From: Chrysomallon squamiferum
Lineage: Eukaryota; Mollusca; Gastropoda; Neomphalida; Peltospiridae
DNA length: 32,500 nt
NCBI GenBank assembly: GCA_012295275.1
Contig: CM022677.1
Coordinates: 18,941,290-18,973,789 of the forward strand
Direction of reading: 5' to 3'
Shown: one piece after another, positions 23,638-32,500 of the stretch
How the letters are laid out: each line of letters starts with the position of its first letter
Position numbering within the stretch: position 1 is the first letter of the stretch
Notes under the pieces: generated by a model
Seen by the model: the letters and a program-made list of their open reading frames with translations, nothing else
Databases searched by the model: none
Told to the model about the DNA's origin: nothing
Translations under genes and position numbers: made by a program

Positions 23638-24639
23638 TCAGATTAAAGGAATCCAGTGGGGTAGGAAAAAATCGTCTGGGTGGTAGCCTCTTATGTAATT
23701 CCGTACGGGATCTCTGTAGTACACAGTGTGACCGTTGATGAGCCAAGCCACCCACCAGCCGTAGGTTCCCGCCGTTATGATCACGTGATCGCACAGCGCC
23801 ATCGTCGCCATGTCGACTCCCGCTTCGCCTTCGTGGAGCAGGACGACGTCGGGGCCTTTCAGGTGTCTGCGGCACCATCGGACGTCGTCGCTGGCGACGA
23901 GAAACGTGACCCTGCCGTAGTACGACCGCATGTACGTCATCGCTTTCCTCAGGTAAGTGAGGTAGGCGGCGTTGAAGCGCTGGACGTTCCGTCCCGTCAT
24001 GATGTCGGTCCGGCGCACGTGCACGGCCACGACGGGCCTGAAACGGTTGGCCGTGTGGAACCGAAACTTCGCCGAGGCTTTCTTCTTCACCTCCGTCTTG
24101 AACGTGAACTCGCTTCTGATGAGGTCCTTGACGTCGTCGAAGTAGCGCCAGCTGATGAGGTACTTCTCCAGGTAGGTGTTGCACTTCGGCAGACGTTCCA
24201 GCTTGTTGTCGTAGATGCCGAAGTTCGACTCGAGCGCGTGGCACCAGTTTCCTTTCACGTGGTCCAACGAATCGACGAAGGAGACGTCGAAGGAGACGTC
24301 AAAGGACGAGAACAACGGATTTGGCGATGATATGAAGGGTCTCATGTTGTTCATCCGGGCTATTCCGAGAAGCGAGGCGTACTGGAACATGCAGTTGCCC
24401 ATCCGTCCTTCTCTGGGTATCGTGATGTACGGGCCGTCGGAATTTTTCAGCAGCCATTTTAAACTGTTTACAATCGTCTCGTTTAGATACGAGCTGACGT
24501 CATCTAATGAGTTCGCCTCTCTTTCAAAAATCAAGTTCCAAACATCTGCGGCAAAGTTCTTGTCAAACGTCGAGTAAGCATAGAAGAAACCCATGAGAAT
24601 AGAAATTGCGAGTGCTGAGTAATAATATTGATTTCTCAT
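23638..24639 (-). CDS. GT11 alpha-1,2-fucosyltransferase-like enzyme, single exon
   Basis: A complete 333-codon gene without introns. It resembles glycosyltransferase family 11 (FUT1/FUT2 type), which transfers L-fucose from GDP-fucose to galactose on glycans in the Golgi. Layout: a short cytosolic end, a type II signal anchor (about residues 6-22), a stem with an NET glycosylation site at 53, then the catalytic domain. GRMGNCMFQYA (78-88) is the family's N-terminal motif. VAVHVRRTD (204-212) is the HxRRxD donor-binding motif. FLVASDDVRWCRR (246-258), D276 and IITAGTYGWWVAW (287-299) match the later conserved blocks. Length is normal. A 12-base tandem repeat (24277-24300) duplicates SFDV near 112-119. 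GC and CpG are far higher than in the flanks. The ATG has A at -3. The acceptor substrate cannot be read from sequence; a family member with altered linkage is possible. Confidence 0.9.
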   Translation of the reverse strand: MRNQYYYSALAISILMGFFYAYSTFDKNFAADVWNLIFEREANSLDDVSSYLNETIVNSLKWLLKNSDGPYITIPREGRMGNCMFQYASLLGIARMNNMRPFISSPNPLFSSFDVSFDVSFVDSLDHVKGNWCHALESNFGIYDNKLERLPKCNTYLEKYLISWRYFDDVKDLIRSEFTFKTEVKKKASAKFRFHTANRFRPVVAVHVRRTDIMTGRNVQRFNAAYLTYLRKAMTYMRSYYGRVTFLVASDDVRWCRRHLKGPDVVLLHEGEAGVDMATMALCDHVIITAGTYGWWVAWLINGHTVYYRDPVRNYIRGYHPDDFFLPHWIPLI

Positions 24640-24720
24640 CTTTTTGACTCGGGTTTTTATTTACGGTCGCTCGAGAAGAATTACTTCTGGAACATGTTGA
24701 TGTAAACAATGCCGACAGTT
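24640..24720 (-). other. Likely 5' UTR part of the fucosyltransferase exon
   Basis: Directly upstream of the ATG, the minus strand has an acceptor-like site (GTAATCGCTTTCTCAG, ending at 24721). The exon would then carry about 81 bases of leader, and the promoter and a leader exon would lie further right. This is inferred from one splice-like site only. Confidence 0.4.
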
Positions 24721-24769
24721 CTGAGAAAGCGATTACAGGTTTAGAAAATTTTTAATCGCCTTGTCGAAG

Positions 24770-25540
24770 TGAATGGTACTACTCGACACAAAAATGTTGG
24801 CTTATTGAAAGATTAAATATTCCCCGTTTAAACGAAAATATTCTCCTCCTGTGACAATAATTATAATGTCTAAACCAGCATAGGCAGTCACGTTGTCCAA
24901 ATGAATACCATCAATTTGTTTAAAGGAATAATATTTTTTTTGTTTTGTTTTGTTTTATCTTTTATCTTTTCAAACAAATGAGATCACGCTGTGGAAACGA
25001 ATATGAAGACTTCGTCCAAACGAAAATAGAAACGTGTCCTGACGAATATAAAATCTTGTCCAAACGAATATAACTGGCTCTGAAAACGAATATTATTACC
25101 TTGTCCAAAAGGATGTATAGTCAGTTGTGAAAACGAATATAAACACAGTGTCCAAACGAATATTGACAGCTGTGAAAACGAAAATTGTTGCCTTGTCCAA
25201 GAGGATGTAGTCAGTTGTAAAAACGAATATAATTAATTCTAAAAACGAATTTGATCATCCTGTCTAAACGAAGATCTGAAAAGAATGCAATTATTTTTTC
25301 AAAACGAACATGTTCACCATATGCAGACGAATATAGACGAATTTAATATGTGAAAACTAATAGTTAGTGGTCAAAACGAATATGATCCCTTTGTCCAAAC
25401 GAATATGTTCACCAAACGCAGACGAATACAGTTTCTTTGTACAAATATTGCCACGTTGTTTGAACACAGGTCGTTGCCTTGACTAAAATAATTAGAGTCA
25501 CTGCAGCCAAATGACTATGACCGCTTGTCCGAACAATTAC
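24770..25540. repeat. Degenerate array with repeated AAACGAATAT
   Basis: About 18 copies of a core AAACGAATAT (variants GACGAATAT, AAACGAAAAT) recur every 20-45 bases. They mostly alternate between TTGTCCAAACGAATAT and TGTGAAAACGAATAT forms, with larger half-repeated blocks such as the TCAGTTGT/GGATGTA segment at 25105-25225. Each core holds a CpG. The array occupies the probable leader intron or promoter side of the fucosyltransferase. Confidence 0.75.
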
Positions 25541-26100
25541 AGTCACCTTACTTTCGTTGTTTTATTTTATTTTATTTAAATTTTTAATTTTTAATTTTTT
25601 TTTTTTTTTTTTTTTTTTTTTTCCTCTGTGTTTGTAAAACGATACTAATTCTGGAAAATGTTAAATTATGTGTTAATAATAAAATATTTTTAAAAAAAAA
25701 AACCAAAACAAAACAAACTTAAACAACAAATGATTATAATAAAATAAAATGAATAACTAAAAATGATGATAAAGCAGTAATCGAAAAAAAAAAAAAATCG
25801 TTGTTGACAGTCTCCTACAGGTCGCTATATTTTACACGAACAAAAAAAGAGTACAGGTTCCGATTCAGTCCGTTTACAAGCGTAGAATAAATAAATATCC
25901 ACGTATATATATATATAAAATATATCGAAAGCAAAAGCTTTAACAAGTTACGTTAATCGTTACACCAGACGCTAAGTAATTTTAAATTCTGTTTTGAAAC
26001 CGCCTCTCTCAGACAGCATTCTTACAGGTTGAACATCTGCGTTGTTATATAAACAAATTTAATATTACTCGATAGTTTTTAACAATACGTACACTCACAC
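25541..26100. other. AT-rich sequence with homopolymers
   Basis: Holds a T-run (25599-25622), A-runs (25691-25701, 25785-25797) and scattered CpGs. A fragment, AAAATATATCGAAAGCA, near 25917 recurs in the next repeat. No gene is seen. Confidence 0.5.
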
Positions 26101-26187
26101 GCACACACACACATGTGTAAAATATATCGAAAGCACACATGGATATATATATAGATGTATATATATATACACATGGATATATATAGA

Positions 26188-26233
<46 letters not shown>

Positions 26234-26390
26234 TCTATATATATATACATGTGTATGTGTGTATATATAGATGTCATACACACATACATGTGTAAAATAT
26301 ATCGAAAGCACACACATGGATATATATATATATAGATGTATATATATATATACACATACATCTATATATATACACATGGATATATATAGA

Positions 26391-26423
<33 letters not shown>

Positions 26424-26530
26424 GCATACATCTATATATATACGTGTGTGTCTATACACACGTGTATGTGTGTATATGTATATGTATGCATGTCTGTGTG
26501 TGTGTATATATTTATATATATATATATAGA
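26101..26530. repeat. Tandem duplication (~176 bp period) within (AT)n/(AC)n
   Basis: The segment CATGTGTAAAATATATCGAA occurs at about 26111 and 26287, both times followed by ACACATGGATATAT and a long TA/GATG-type microsatellite. The copies are close. Tyr-Ile frames over it are artefacts. Confidence 0.8.
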
Positions 26531-26664
26531 TAGATAGATATAGATATAGATGTAAGTACGTATGTAAAGAGTAGATAGCTGAAGAGCTTGATATATGGAG
26601 GCAGGGTGTATGTGTGTGTATGTATAAATATATATAAATATAAGTATGTATGTATGTATGTATT

Positions 26665-26868
26665 TAGCGCTCCACATCTCGTGCAACAAAGGCTGTGGTA
26701 TGTAGTGTGCTGTCTATGGGATGGTGCATTATAAGCGATCTCTCGCCGCTAATCAGTAGGAGTAACCCCCTCTCTCTCTCTTTCATATCTGAGTGACCCT
26801 TAGTTATATGAACGACATGACGTAACCGCTCTTTTTGTTAAAGAAAACATGCCTCGCCTTCGTACGTT
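26665..26868 (+). mobile_element. SINE-like element of a widespread molluscan type
   Basis: From memory, AAAGGCTGTGGTATGT (26690), CTGTCTATGGGATGGTGCAT (26711), AAGCGATCTCTCGCCGCTAA (26733) and the later GTGACCCTTAGTTATATG (26793) with CGTAACCGC (26821) follow, in order, the body of a SINE common in gastropods and bivalves, diverged by roughly a fifth. A short CT run has expanded inside it (26768-26782). It ends near TTAAAGAAAACATGCC. No intact tRNA head or target duplication is evident. A repeat-library search would settle the family. Confidence 0.6.
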
Positions 26869-27420
26869 TGCATAAAAAAAAATATTAGTTAATAACCTGT
26901 GTCATTTTATTGCTGTGTTTTAATTTACGACATATTTAAGTAAACGTTGTTATCTTTTAATTAACCGAAAACAGGCGAACTCAAGGATGGATGTGTAGTT
27001 GTTAAAAGGATTTTTTTTTTTTTTTTTTTTTTAATAAGTGTCACGCATTTTTATTTAAGATGAAGTAATAAAAATGAGAAGTTATTGCTGAAGAAGTAGA
27101 GGTCCTATTTGGGATGTGTTAATACCGCAGTAACCAATTAATTTTGTTCTTTCTTGGGTTTCAACGGGGACCTAATGAATAAATGAATGAGTTACTGAAG
27201 GGATTAAAGGATGGATTTTACGGATAAATGAAAGGTTAGAGTACTGTAAATCGAACGAAAATAGTGACTGGTTTTTTTGGGGGGGAAAACTGATAATGCC
27301 CCCCAAAACTATTCTGAACTAAATATGTTATTTGTTTCGTTTGGTAGCAAGAGTTATTGTGCAGAAAAAATAAATTTGTCACAGAGTAAAAAAATTTTTT
27401 TTTTTTTATCTTTAACACTG
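26869..27420. other. AT-rich sequence, no gene
   Basis: Contains a T-run (27009-27032) and a G-run/C-run pair near 27280-27303. A 60-codon minus frame here has no family resemblance. Nothing else is recognised. Confidence 0.5.
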
Positions 27421-27482
27421 AAATAACGAGAATCGATCCTGCGATCCCTTAAACATAAAACCATCTGACGACTAAGCCTGTA
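27421..27482 (-). mobile_element. tRNA-like retroposon fragment
   Basis: On the minus strand, GGCTTAGTCGTCAGATGG (27477-27460) resembles a tRNA A-box region. GGATCGATTCTC about 36 bases further resembles a B box (GGTTCGATTCC). An A-run of 12-13 bases follows within 30 bases (about 27388-27405). This fits a short tRNA-derived SINE or tRNA retropseudogene. The cloverleaf is incomplete, so it is not a functional tRNA gene. Confidence 0.4.
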
Positions 27483-27647
27483 AATAAAGAACATATGACG
27501 TCAAGGCATTGAATCTCTTATATCTAAATTTCGAAACAAACTAAAATTAATTGTATGTTATGTTTAGATCCTGTATTACGTATGATTCTTCTAACACCAG
27601 CATTAATTTATCTCGTTTAAAAATTGCTGAATTAACTAACGCCATTA

Positions 27648-27742
<95 letters not shown>

Positions 27743-28030
27743 AAACAAACTAACATTAACTCTTTAACTGTATAGATTATACTATTACGTAATACCATTT
27801 CATTGTCTCTCTTATACCTAACATTCTAACGCACTAACGTTGTCTTAAGTCTAGATTCCAGTATTTCGTAACACCATTATCTGACCTCTGATTCTCCGAT
27901 ATACTCATATTAATTATATCTCACGTCAAAATTTCTCGTTTCATTGTCTACCTTCTCACGCTAACATACTAACACTATATTTTATTTCTAGATTAATGTA
28001 CTGTAATCCACTACTCTTTTATTTAAACAC
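27483..28030. repeat. (CT)n microsatellite and AT-rich flank
   Basis: A CT run of about 90 bases (27652-27741) lies in AT-rich sequence with normal CpG. From 27780 the words CTAACATTCTAACGC and TCTAGATTCCAGTATTACGTAA recur loosely (27555, 27775, 27850, 27990), suggesting an old array of about 70-140 bp units. Confidence 0.6.
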
Positions 28031-28620
28031 AGCATTTTTGATGTACGAAGAACACATTCTAAAACAGCAACACATTTCAGCGATCAACATTTTATTACAA
28101 ATCTTTTTTTTTTTTTTTTTAATGTGAACAATTTATTTTAGTGCAACACACTTTAATATATGAAAAACAGTATTTTTAATGCACGAGTAAAAGTTATAAT
28201 TATAACGTTGTGTTTTAGGAAAAACTTCTTTTCACAGTGTCAATGTTTTGTTAAGCAAAAACAGCAAAACATTATAATTATCAACAATTTTACTATCCAG
28301 CAGTTTTTAAAGTGTCAACATTTTCTAACGCAACACACCTTAGAAATATCATTTGATAAAACAAAGAATTTTGATAATATATATTCAAAATAATATAAAG
28401 CAACATTGCATTATAATTATCAACATTTTTATTATGAAGCAGTTTTCAAAGTGTCAATATTTTCTGATGCAACACGCTTTTTAAAACGTCATTTTATACA
28501 TTGTGTTAAAAGCACAATCTAAAGAAACAACACATTTTAATTATCAACATTTCATTTATTCAGCGCTTCTTTTTAATGCAATCTTATTATGAATGTTTTA
28601 ACATTTTAGAATGTAACATT
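28031..28620. repeat. Degenerate array with CAACACATTTTAATTATCAACATT units
   Basis: Imperfect units share GCAACACACTTT, TTATAATTATCAACATTTT and AGCAGTTTTTAAAGTGTCAA. The clearest pair is 28260-28350 against 28395-28480. Period is about 130 bp with internal sub-repeats. Non-coding. Confidence 0.6.
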
Positions 28621-29190
28621 ATTTTTCACCGTATGAACTTTTTCTGATGTACTACATCACTTTTTAATAATTTTACTTTTTATTAAGAAGCAAATTTTAA
28701 TCTTTTTCACTGTATACGTATTTTTTATAACTGCAACAATTTTTAATATAATTATGAACAATATTTTTTAATGCAAAACATTGTTAAAGTATCAGTATTT
28801 CATTAAGCTAGAGTTCTTTTAATATCAACATTATATAACTACATAACAATTTAAAATATAATTATTAGCAATATTTTATAATGCAAAAACATTGTTAAAG
28901 TATCAGTATTTCATTAAGCTAGAGTTTTTTAATATCAACATTTTATAACTATATCAAAATATTTTTCTTATTATCAAGTTTCAATTAGATTTCATTTAAT
29001 CTGTTTTATATGCAAAATATTTTCGATGCATCAGCAAATCTATGTATTACAACACATTGTTTTTTAATATATGGATACCTTTTCTTGAATGTTTTAACAT
29101 ATTCAGATCACTGTTTAACAAACTATGTACATTTTGTACTGTACAAATGTTTTAAACATAAAATTATTATATTTTATTACACTGCTCATT
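28621..29190. repeat. Two close ~110 bp copies and flank
   Basis: A block containing AAAGTATCAGTATTTCATTA occurs at about 28735-28840 and again at 28845-28950, nearly identical, in AT-rich sequence. The following 29,000s hold no recognisable gene. Confidence 0.7.
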
Positions 29191-29760
29191 ATTTGTAATC
29201 TATTTTATTATACATACATTATTTTTGATGTAATTTATTATTCAGCATTATATTTTTAAATATATTTTATTATTCAATACTTTATTTTTAATTTATTTTA
29301 TTATTCAACACTTTATTTTTAATATATTTTATTATTCAACACTTTATTTTTAATATGTTTTATTATCTAACACTTTTATTTTTAATATGTTTTATTATTC
29401 AACACTTTATTTTTGATATATTTTATTATTCAACACTTTATTTTTAATTTATTTTATTATTTAACATTTTATCTTTAATATTTTTAATATTTAACACTTA
29501 ATTTTTAATATATTTTATTTATTTAACATTTTATTTTTAATATATTTTATTATTTAACACTTTATTTTTAATATATTTTATTTATTCAACACTTTATTTT
29601 TAATATATTTTATTATTCAACACTTTATTTTTAACATAATGTATTATTCAAAATTGTTCTTTAATGTATTTAAGTATTCAAATCCATTCTGAATATAATT
29701 TATTATCGAACACTGTATTAATAATATATTTTATTACATCAGTCATCTTTTTTTAAAAAT
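29191..29760. repeat. ~31 bp tandem array rich in AATAAA on the minus strand
   Basis: About 15 or more units of a 30-31 base theme, TTATTATTCAACACTTTATT followed by TTTAATATATT, most regular at 29260-29640 and decaying outward. Read on the minus strand, nearly every unit contains AATAAA or AATAATAAA. It lies just beyond the stop codon of the TSP1 gene in the direction of transcription. Confidence 0.8.
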
Positions 29761-29777
29761 AATTGATTTCCCAACAC

Positions 29778-29783
29778 TTTATT
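29778..29783 (-). promoter_or_regulatory. First AATAAA after the TSP1-gene stop
   Basis: The first canonical polyadenylation hexamer on the gene strand is about 135 bases past the TAG. Many more follow in the 31-bp array, so the real cleavage site may be any of several. Confidence 0.4.
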
Positions 29784-29918
29784 CTTAACATATTTCACTA
29801 TTCAACGCGTTATATTTTAAAAAAAAAAAATTTCCTACGCAACACATCCCCTCTTTCTAATTCAACCAATCGGATCGCTTGACGCCGATGACGAAACGAT
29901 AACGCTTCAAAACGTGTA

Positions 29919-30177
29919 CTACGTCACGGAGCCTATTCTGACGTTCTTGGGTTCTTTTCTGACGTCAGAGGACGGTCCGAACTCGGACACGAACTCGGAC
30001 TCGCTCGACTCTTCGCGTGCAGTGACGTACTGGGAGATCATGCTGGAGCTGGCTTGTCCTTTTTCGCCGGCGAGAATTCTCAGTTCGTCTGTAATCCTGA
30101 CGCTAATCGTTGAAGCAGACGTGGGTCTGCGTCTGAATCTGAGATCGTCGGGAATTCGTCGTTTCGCAGTCAGTTTT
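29919..30177 (-). CDS. TSP1 membrane protein, last exon: cytoplasmic tail
   Basis: The terminal exon holds 85 codons and TAG. Entered in phase 2 after an AG (CAATAAG) that is preceded by more than 100 bases free of AG, as expected of a true acceptor. Joined to the membrane exon it restores AGA and reads ...YRKLTAKRRIPDDLRFRRR, a basic stop-transfer sequence. Ser-rich sequence follows, with ISQYVTAREESSESEF in the middle: one tyrosine in a possible SH2-type context, with acidic and Ser residues suitable for CK2. The end is NVRIGSVT, which is not a standard PDZ ligand. No death, ZU5 or kinase domain is present. The exon is CpG-rich and GC-richer than its flanks. Confidence 0.72.
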
Positions 30178-31086
<909 letters not shown>

Positions 31087-31180
31087 CTGTAGATTATGTA
31101 GACTGGGGGTGTGAGAAAGGCACACACCGTCACCAATACCACAGCATAAAAGGACGCCGTGATTTTGAATTTGTAAACCT
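31087..31180 (-). CDS. TSP1 membrane protein: transmembrane exon
   Basis: A 94-base exon with acceptor TTTGCTGATTTCAG and donor CTACAG|GTAAAT, phase 1 in and phase 2 out. It reads VYKFKITAS and then FYAVVLVTVCAFLTPPVYII before YR: about 20 hydrophobic residues between basic ends, a single-pass membrane segment. Its phases match the TSP1 exon before it (giving GAG) and the tail exon after it (giving AGA). A Pro-Pro pair in the second half of the helix is unusual for a plain anchor. Confidence 0.75.
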
Positions 31181-31301
31181 CTGAAATCAGCAAACATTAC
31201 ATAAACACATAAACACATAAACACATACATATACTGTTAATACATTAGTCAATACGTTCACAAAACTATTATAAAAATGTATGTACAGGCAGTATACATA
31301 C

Positions 31302-31381
<80 letters not shown>

Positions 31382-31795
31382 ATAATAACAGTAATAATAA
31401 TAATAACGATAATAATAACAAAAGTAATAATAATAATAACAGTAACAATAATAATAAAATTAATAATAATAATAGTAATAATAATAATAAAAAGAACAAG
31501 AAGAAGACGAAATACAACGACACTGACAATAACAACGCTAACAACGATAACGATGATGATATCCGATGGGCAGGCTGTATCTACCCCACCCACCACCAGC
31601 ACCACAGCCACCACCATAACAACAACAGTAATAACAACAACAACAAAAACAACAGTAATAATAATCGTAATAACAACAACAGTAGTAATAATCGTAATAA
31701 TAATAATAATAACAACAACAACAGTAATAATAATCGTAATAATAACAACAACAATAACAACAACAACACAATAACGACAACAACGACGACCGTAC
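31181..31795. repeat. Intron with (GA)n, (AAT)n and (AAC)n
   Basis: A 615-base intron. GA run (31303-31378), AAT-type run (31379-31500) and AAC/AAT-type run (31608-31790). The Val/Leu-rich continuation of the TSP1 frame into this intron is an artefact of the repeat. Confidence 0.75.
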
Positions 31796-31990
31796 CGGAC
31801 AGGCAGGGGTGGTCTGCAGTGCAGTCCTCGCTGATGGTCTTGAGATCGATCCCAGCACACTCTTTGCCTCCGAACTCAGCTCGAGGTTTGTCACACAGTC
31901 GCCGCAGCAACAACGGCAACATCCCCGACCCACACGAAACACTGCACGTTCCCCTCAGATACATCGTCCATGACGACCACGCCCCGTCAA
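31796..31990 (-). CDS. TSP1 membrane protein: membrane-proximal TSP1 domain
   Basis: A symmetrical 1-1 exon of 195 bases, acceptor poly-T plus CAG, donor CTGTCCG|GTACGG. It encodes one complete thrombospondin type-1 repeat. It opens VDGAWSSW, the first half of the classic W-x-x-W start, then CSVSCGSG, RRLCDKP, FGGKECAGIDL, EDCTADHPC: all six cysteines. The insert after CSVSCGSG (MLPLLLRR) is more hydrophobic than usual. TSP1 repeats bind glycans, matrix and receptors outside the cell. Two TSP1 repeats followed by a membrane segment recall UNC5 receptors, but the tail lacks their domains, so this is a different TSP1 receptor-like protein. Confidence 0.85.
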
Positions 31991-32363
31991 CTGAAAAAAA
32001 AAAAAAACAGAGAATATATCTACATACATATACATGCATAATATACATATAACTATTATCTCTTATATACTCTACTTCTACTACTACAACTCTGTTACTC
32101 TACTACTCTCTCTCTCTCTCTCTCTCTCTCTGTTGGTGTTGCTCTCTTGTTGGTCTGTTTCTGTTGTTGTTGTTGTTCTCTCTCTCTTGTTGTTCTGTTG
32201 TTGTGTTATTGTTGCTGTTGTTGTTGTTGTGTTGTTGCTGTTGTTGCTGCTGTTTCTGTTGTTGTTGTGATGCTGCTGTTGTGTTCTTGTTGCTGCTGTT
32301 GTGTTCTTGTTGTTGTTGTTGTTGCTGCTGCTGCTGTTGTTGTTGTTGCTGCTGTGGATTCAC
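31991..32363. repeat. Intron with (CT)n and (TTG/CTG)n
   Basis: A 373-base intron between the two TSP1 exons. A CT run (32103-32130) and a TTG/CTG-rich stretch (32163-32355). On the minus strand the latter is CAA/CAG, so one frame reads poly-Gln and the TSP1 frame reads Thr/Ala-rich until about 32206. Confidence 0.8.
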
Positions 32364-32500
32364 CTGGACAGGAGATGTTTGTATTGCACTTCTCTGTGGT
32401 GGCTCTCTGCGCCAGTCCCCCACACACTATGCTCACTGGCAGGTACAGTGGATTGCTGCACTTCCTCACGTAGACCACCTTCTGAACGCCGATGTCGCAG
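32364..32500 (-). CDS. TSP1 membrane protein: preceding TSP1 domain (partial)
   Basis: The exon enters from beyond the right edge. 45 codons are seen, ending in donor CTGTCCAG|GTGAAT, phase 1. It reads CDIGVQKVVYVRKCSNP, then VCGGLAQRATTEKC and NISCP, the second part of a thrombospondin type-1 repeat with the spacing ..RxC.NP...C.G....C....CP. Joining to the next exon makes ISCP-VDGAWSSW, the usual linker between consecutive TSP1 repeats, which validates the splice. NIS is a possible N-glycosylation site. The signal peptide and earlier domains are outside the window. Confidence 0.82.

Noticed and set aside
23633-24244. Second minus-strand 203-codon frame
   Set aside because: A shifted shadow of the fucosyltransferase with Arg/Pro-rich low-quality composition.
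23680-24330. Plus-strand 216-codon frame
   Set aside because: It lies antisense to the fucosyltransferase; its openness comes from the GC-rich coding strand. The minus frame carries the conserved motifs.
32103-32423. Poly-Gln minus-strand frame
   Set aside because: CAA/CAG repeat inside the intron between TSP1 exons and out of frame with them.

Overview
This window looks like nuclear DNA of a mollusc, most likely a cephalopod, although the species cannot be fixed from sequence alone. It is AT-rich and crowded with long (GA)n/(CT)n, (AAT)n, (AC)n and poly-A/T tracts. Its genes are split into short exons with GT-AG introns. One interspersed repeat (about 26.67-26.87 kb) matches what I remember of a SINE that is widespread in molluscs. 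Most long open frames here are microsatellites read as peptide; the real genes are mostly short exons that a plain ORF scan misses.

Three genes are well supported, all on the minus strand. (1) At 12.0-12.9 kb are the first two coding exons of a TDRKH/Papi orthologue, the mitochondrially anchored Tudor-KH protein of piRNA biogenesis: an N-terminal membrane anchor, an acidic linker, and the first half of KH1 with its GRQG loop. I could not find its later exons, which probably lie in or beyond the left part of the window. (2) At 23.6-24.7 kb is a complete single-exon GT11 (alpha-1,2-fucosyltransferase-like) type II membrane enzyme of 333 residues, with a likely 5' UTR splice acceptor just upstream. 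(3) At 29.9-32.5 kb are the last four exons of a thrombospondin type-1 (TSP1) membrane protein: TSP1, TSP1, transmembrane segment, 85-residue cytoplasmic tail. The splice phases agree at every junction (1, 1, 2); the 5' part runs off the right edge.

Weaker exon candidates with good splice sites lie at 0.8 kb (plus), 5.9 kb (minus), and 16.4, 16.0, 15.0 and 13.4 kb (minus). The last four are phase-compatible where it can be tested and could be the end of a gene upstream of TDRKH.

The rest is non-coding. It is dominated by microsatellites and by about ten unrelated, degenerate tandem arrays with periods of roughly 30-130 bp (7.5, 8.7, 11.9, 12.4, 13.0, 19.1, 20.4, 24.8, 28.0 and 29.2 kb). CpG frequency changes sharply near 21.3 kb: the left side, including TDRKH, is CpG-poor, and the right side, including the fucosyltransferase and TSP1 genes, is CpG-normal. 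This is the pattern expected from invertebrate gene-body methylation. A promoter-like island with a YY1-type and a CRE-type motif sits just inside the CpG-normal side at about 22.6-22.7 kb.
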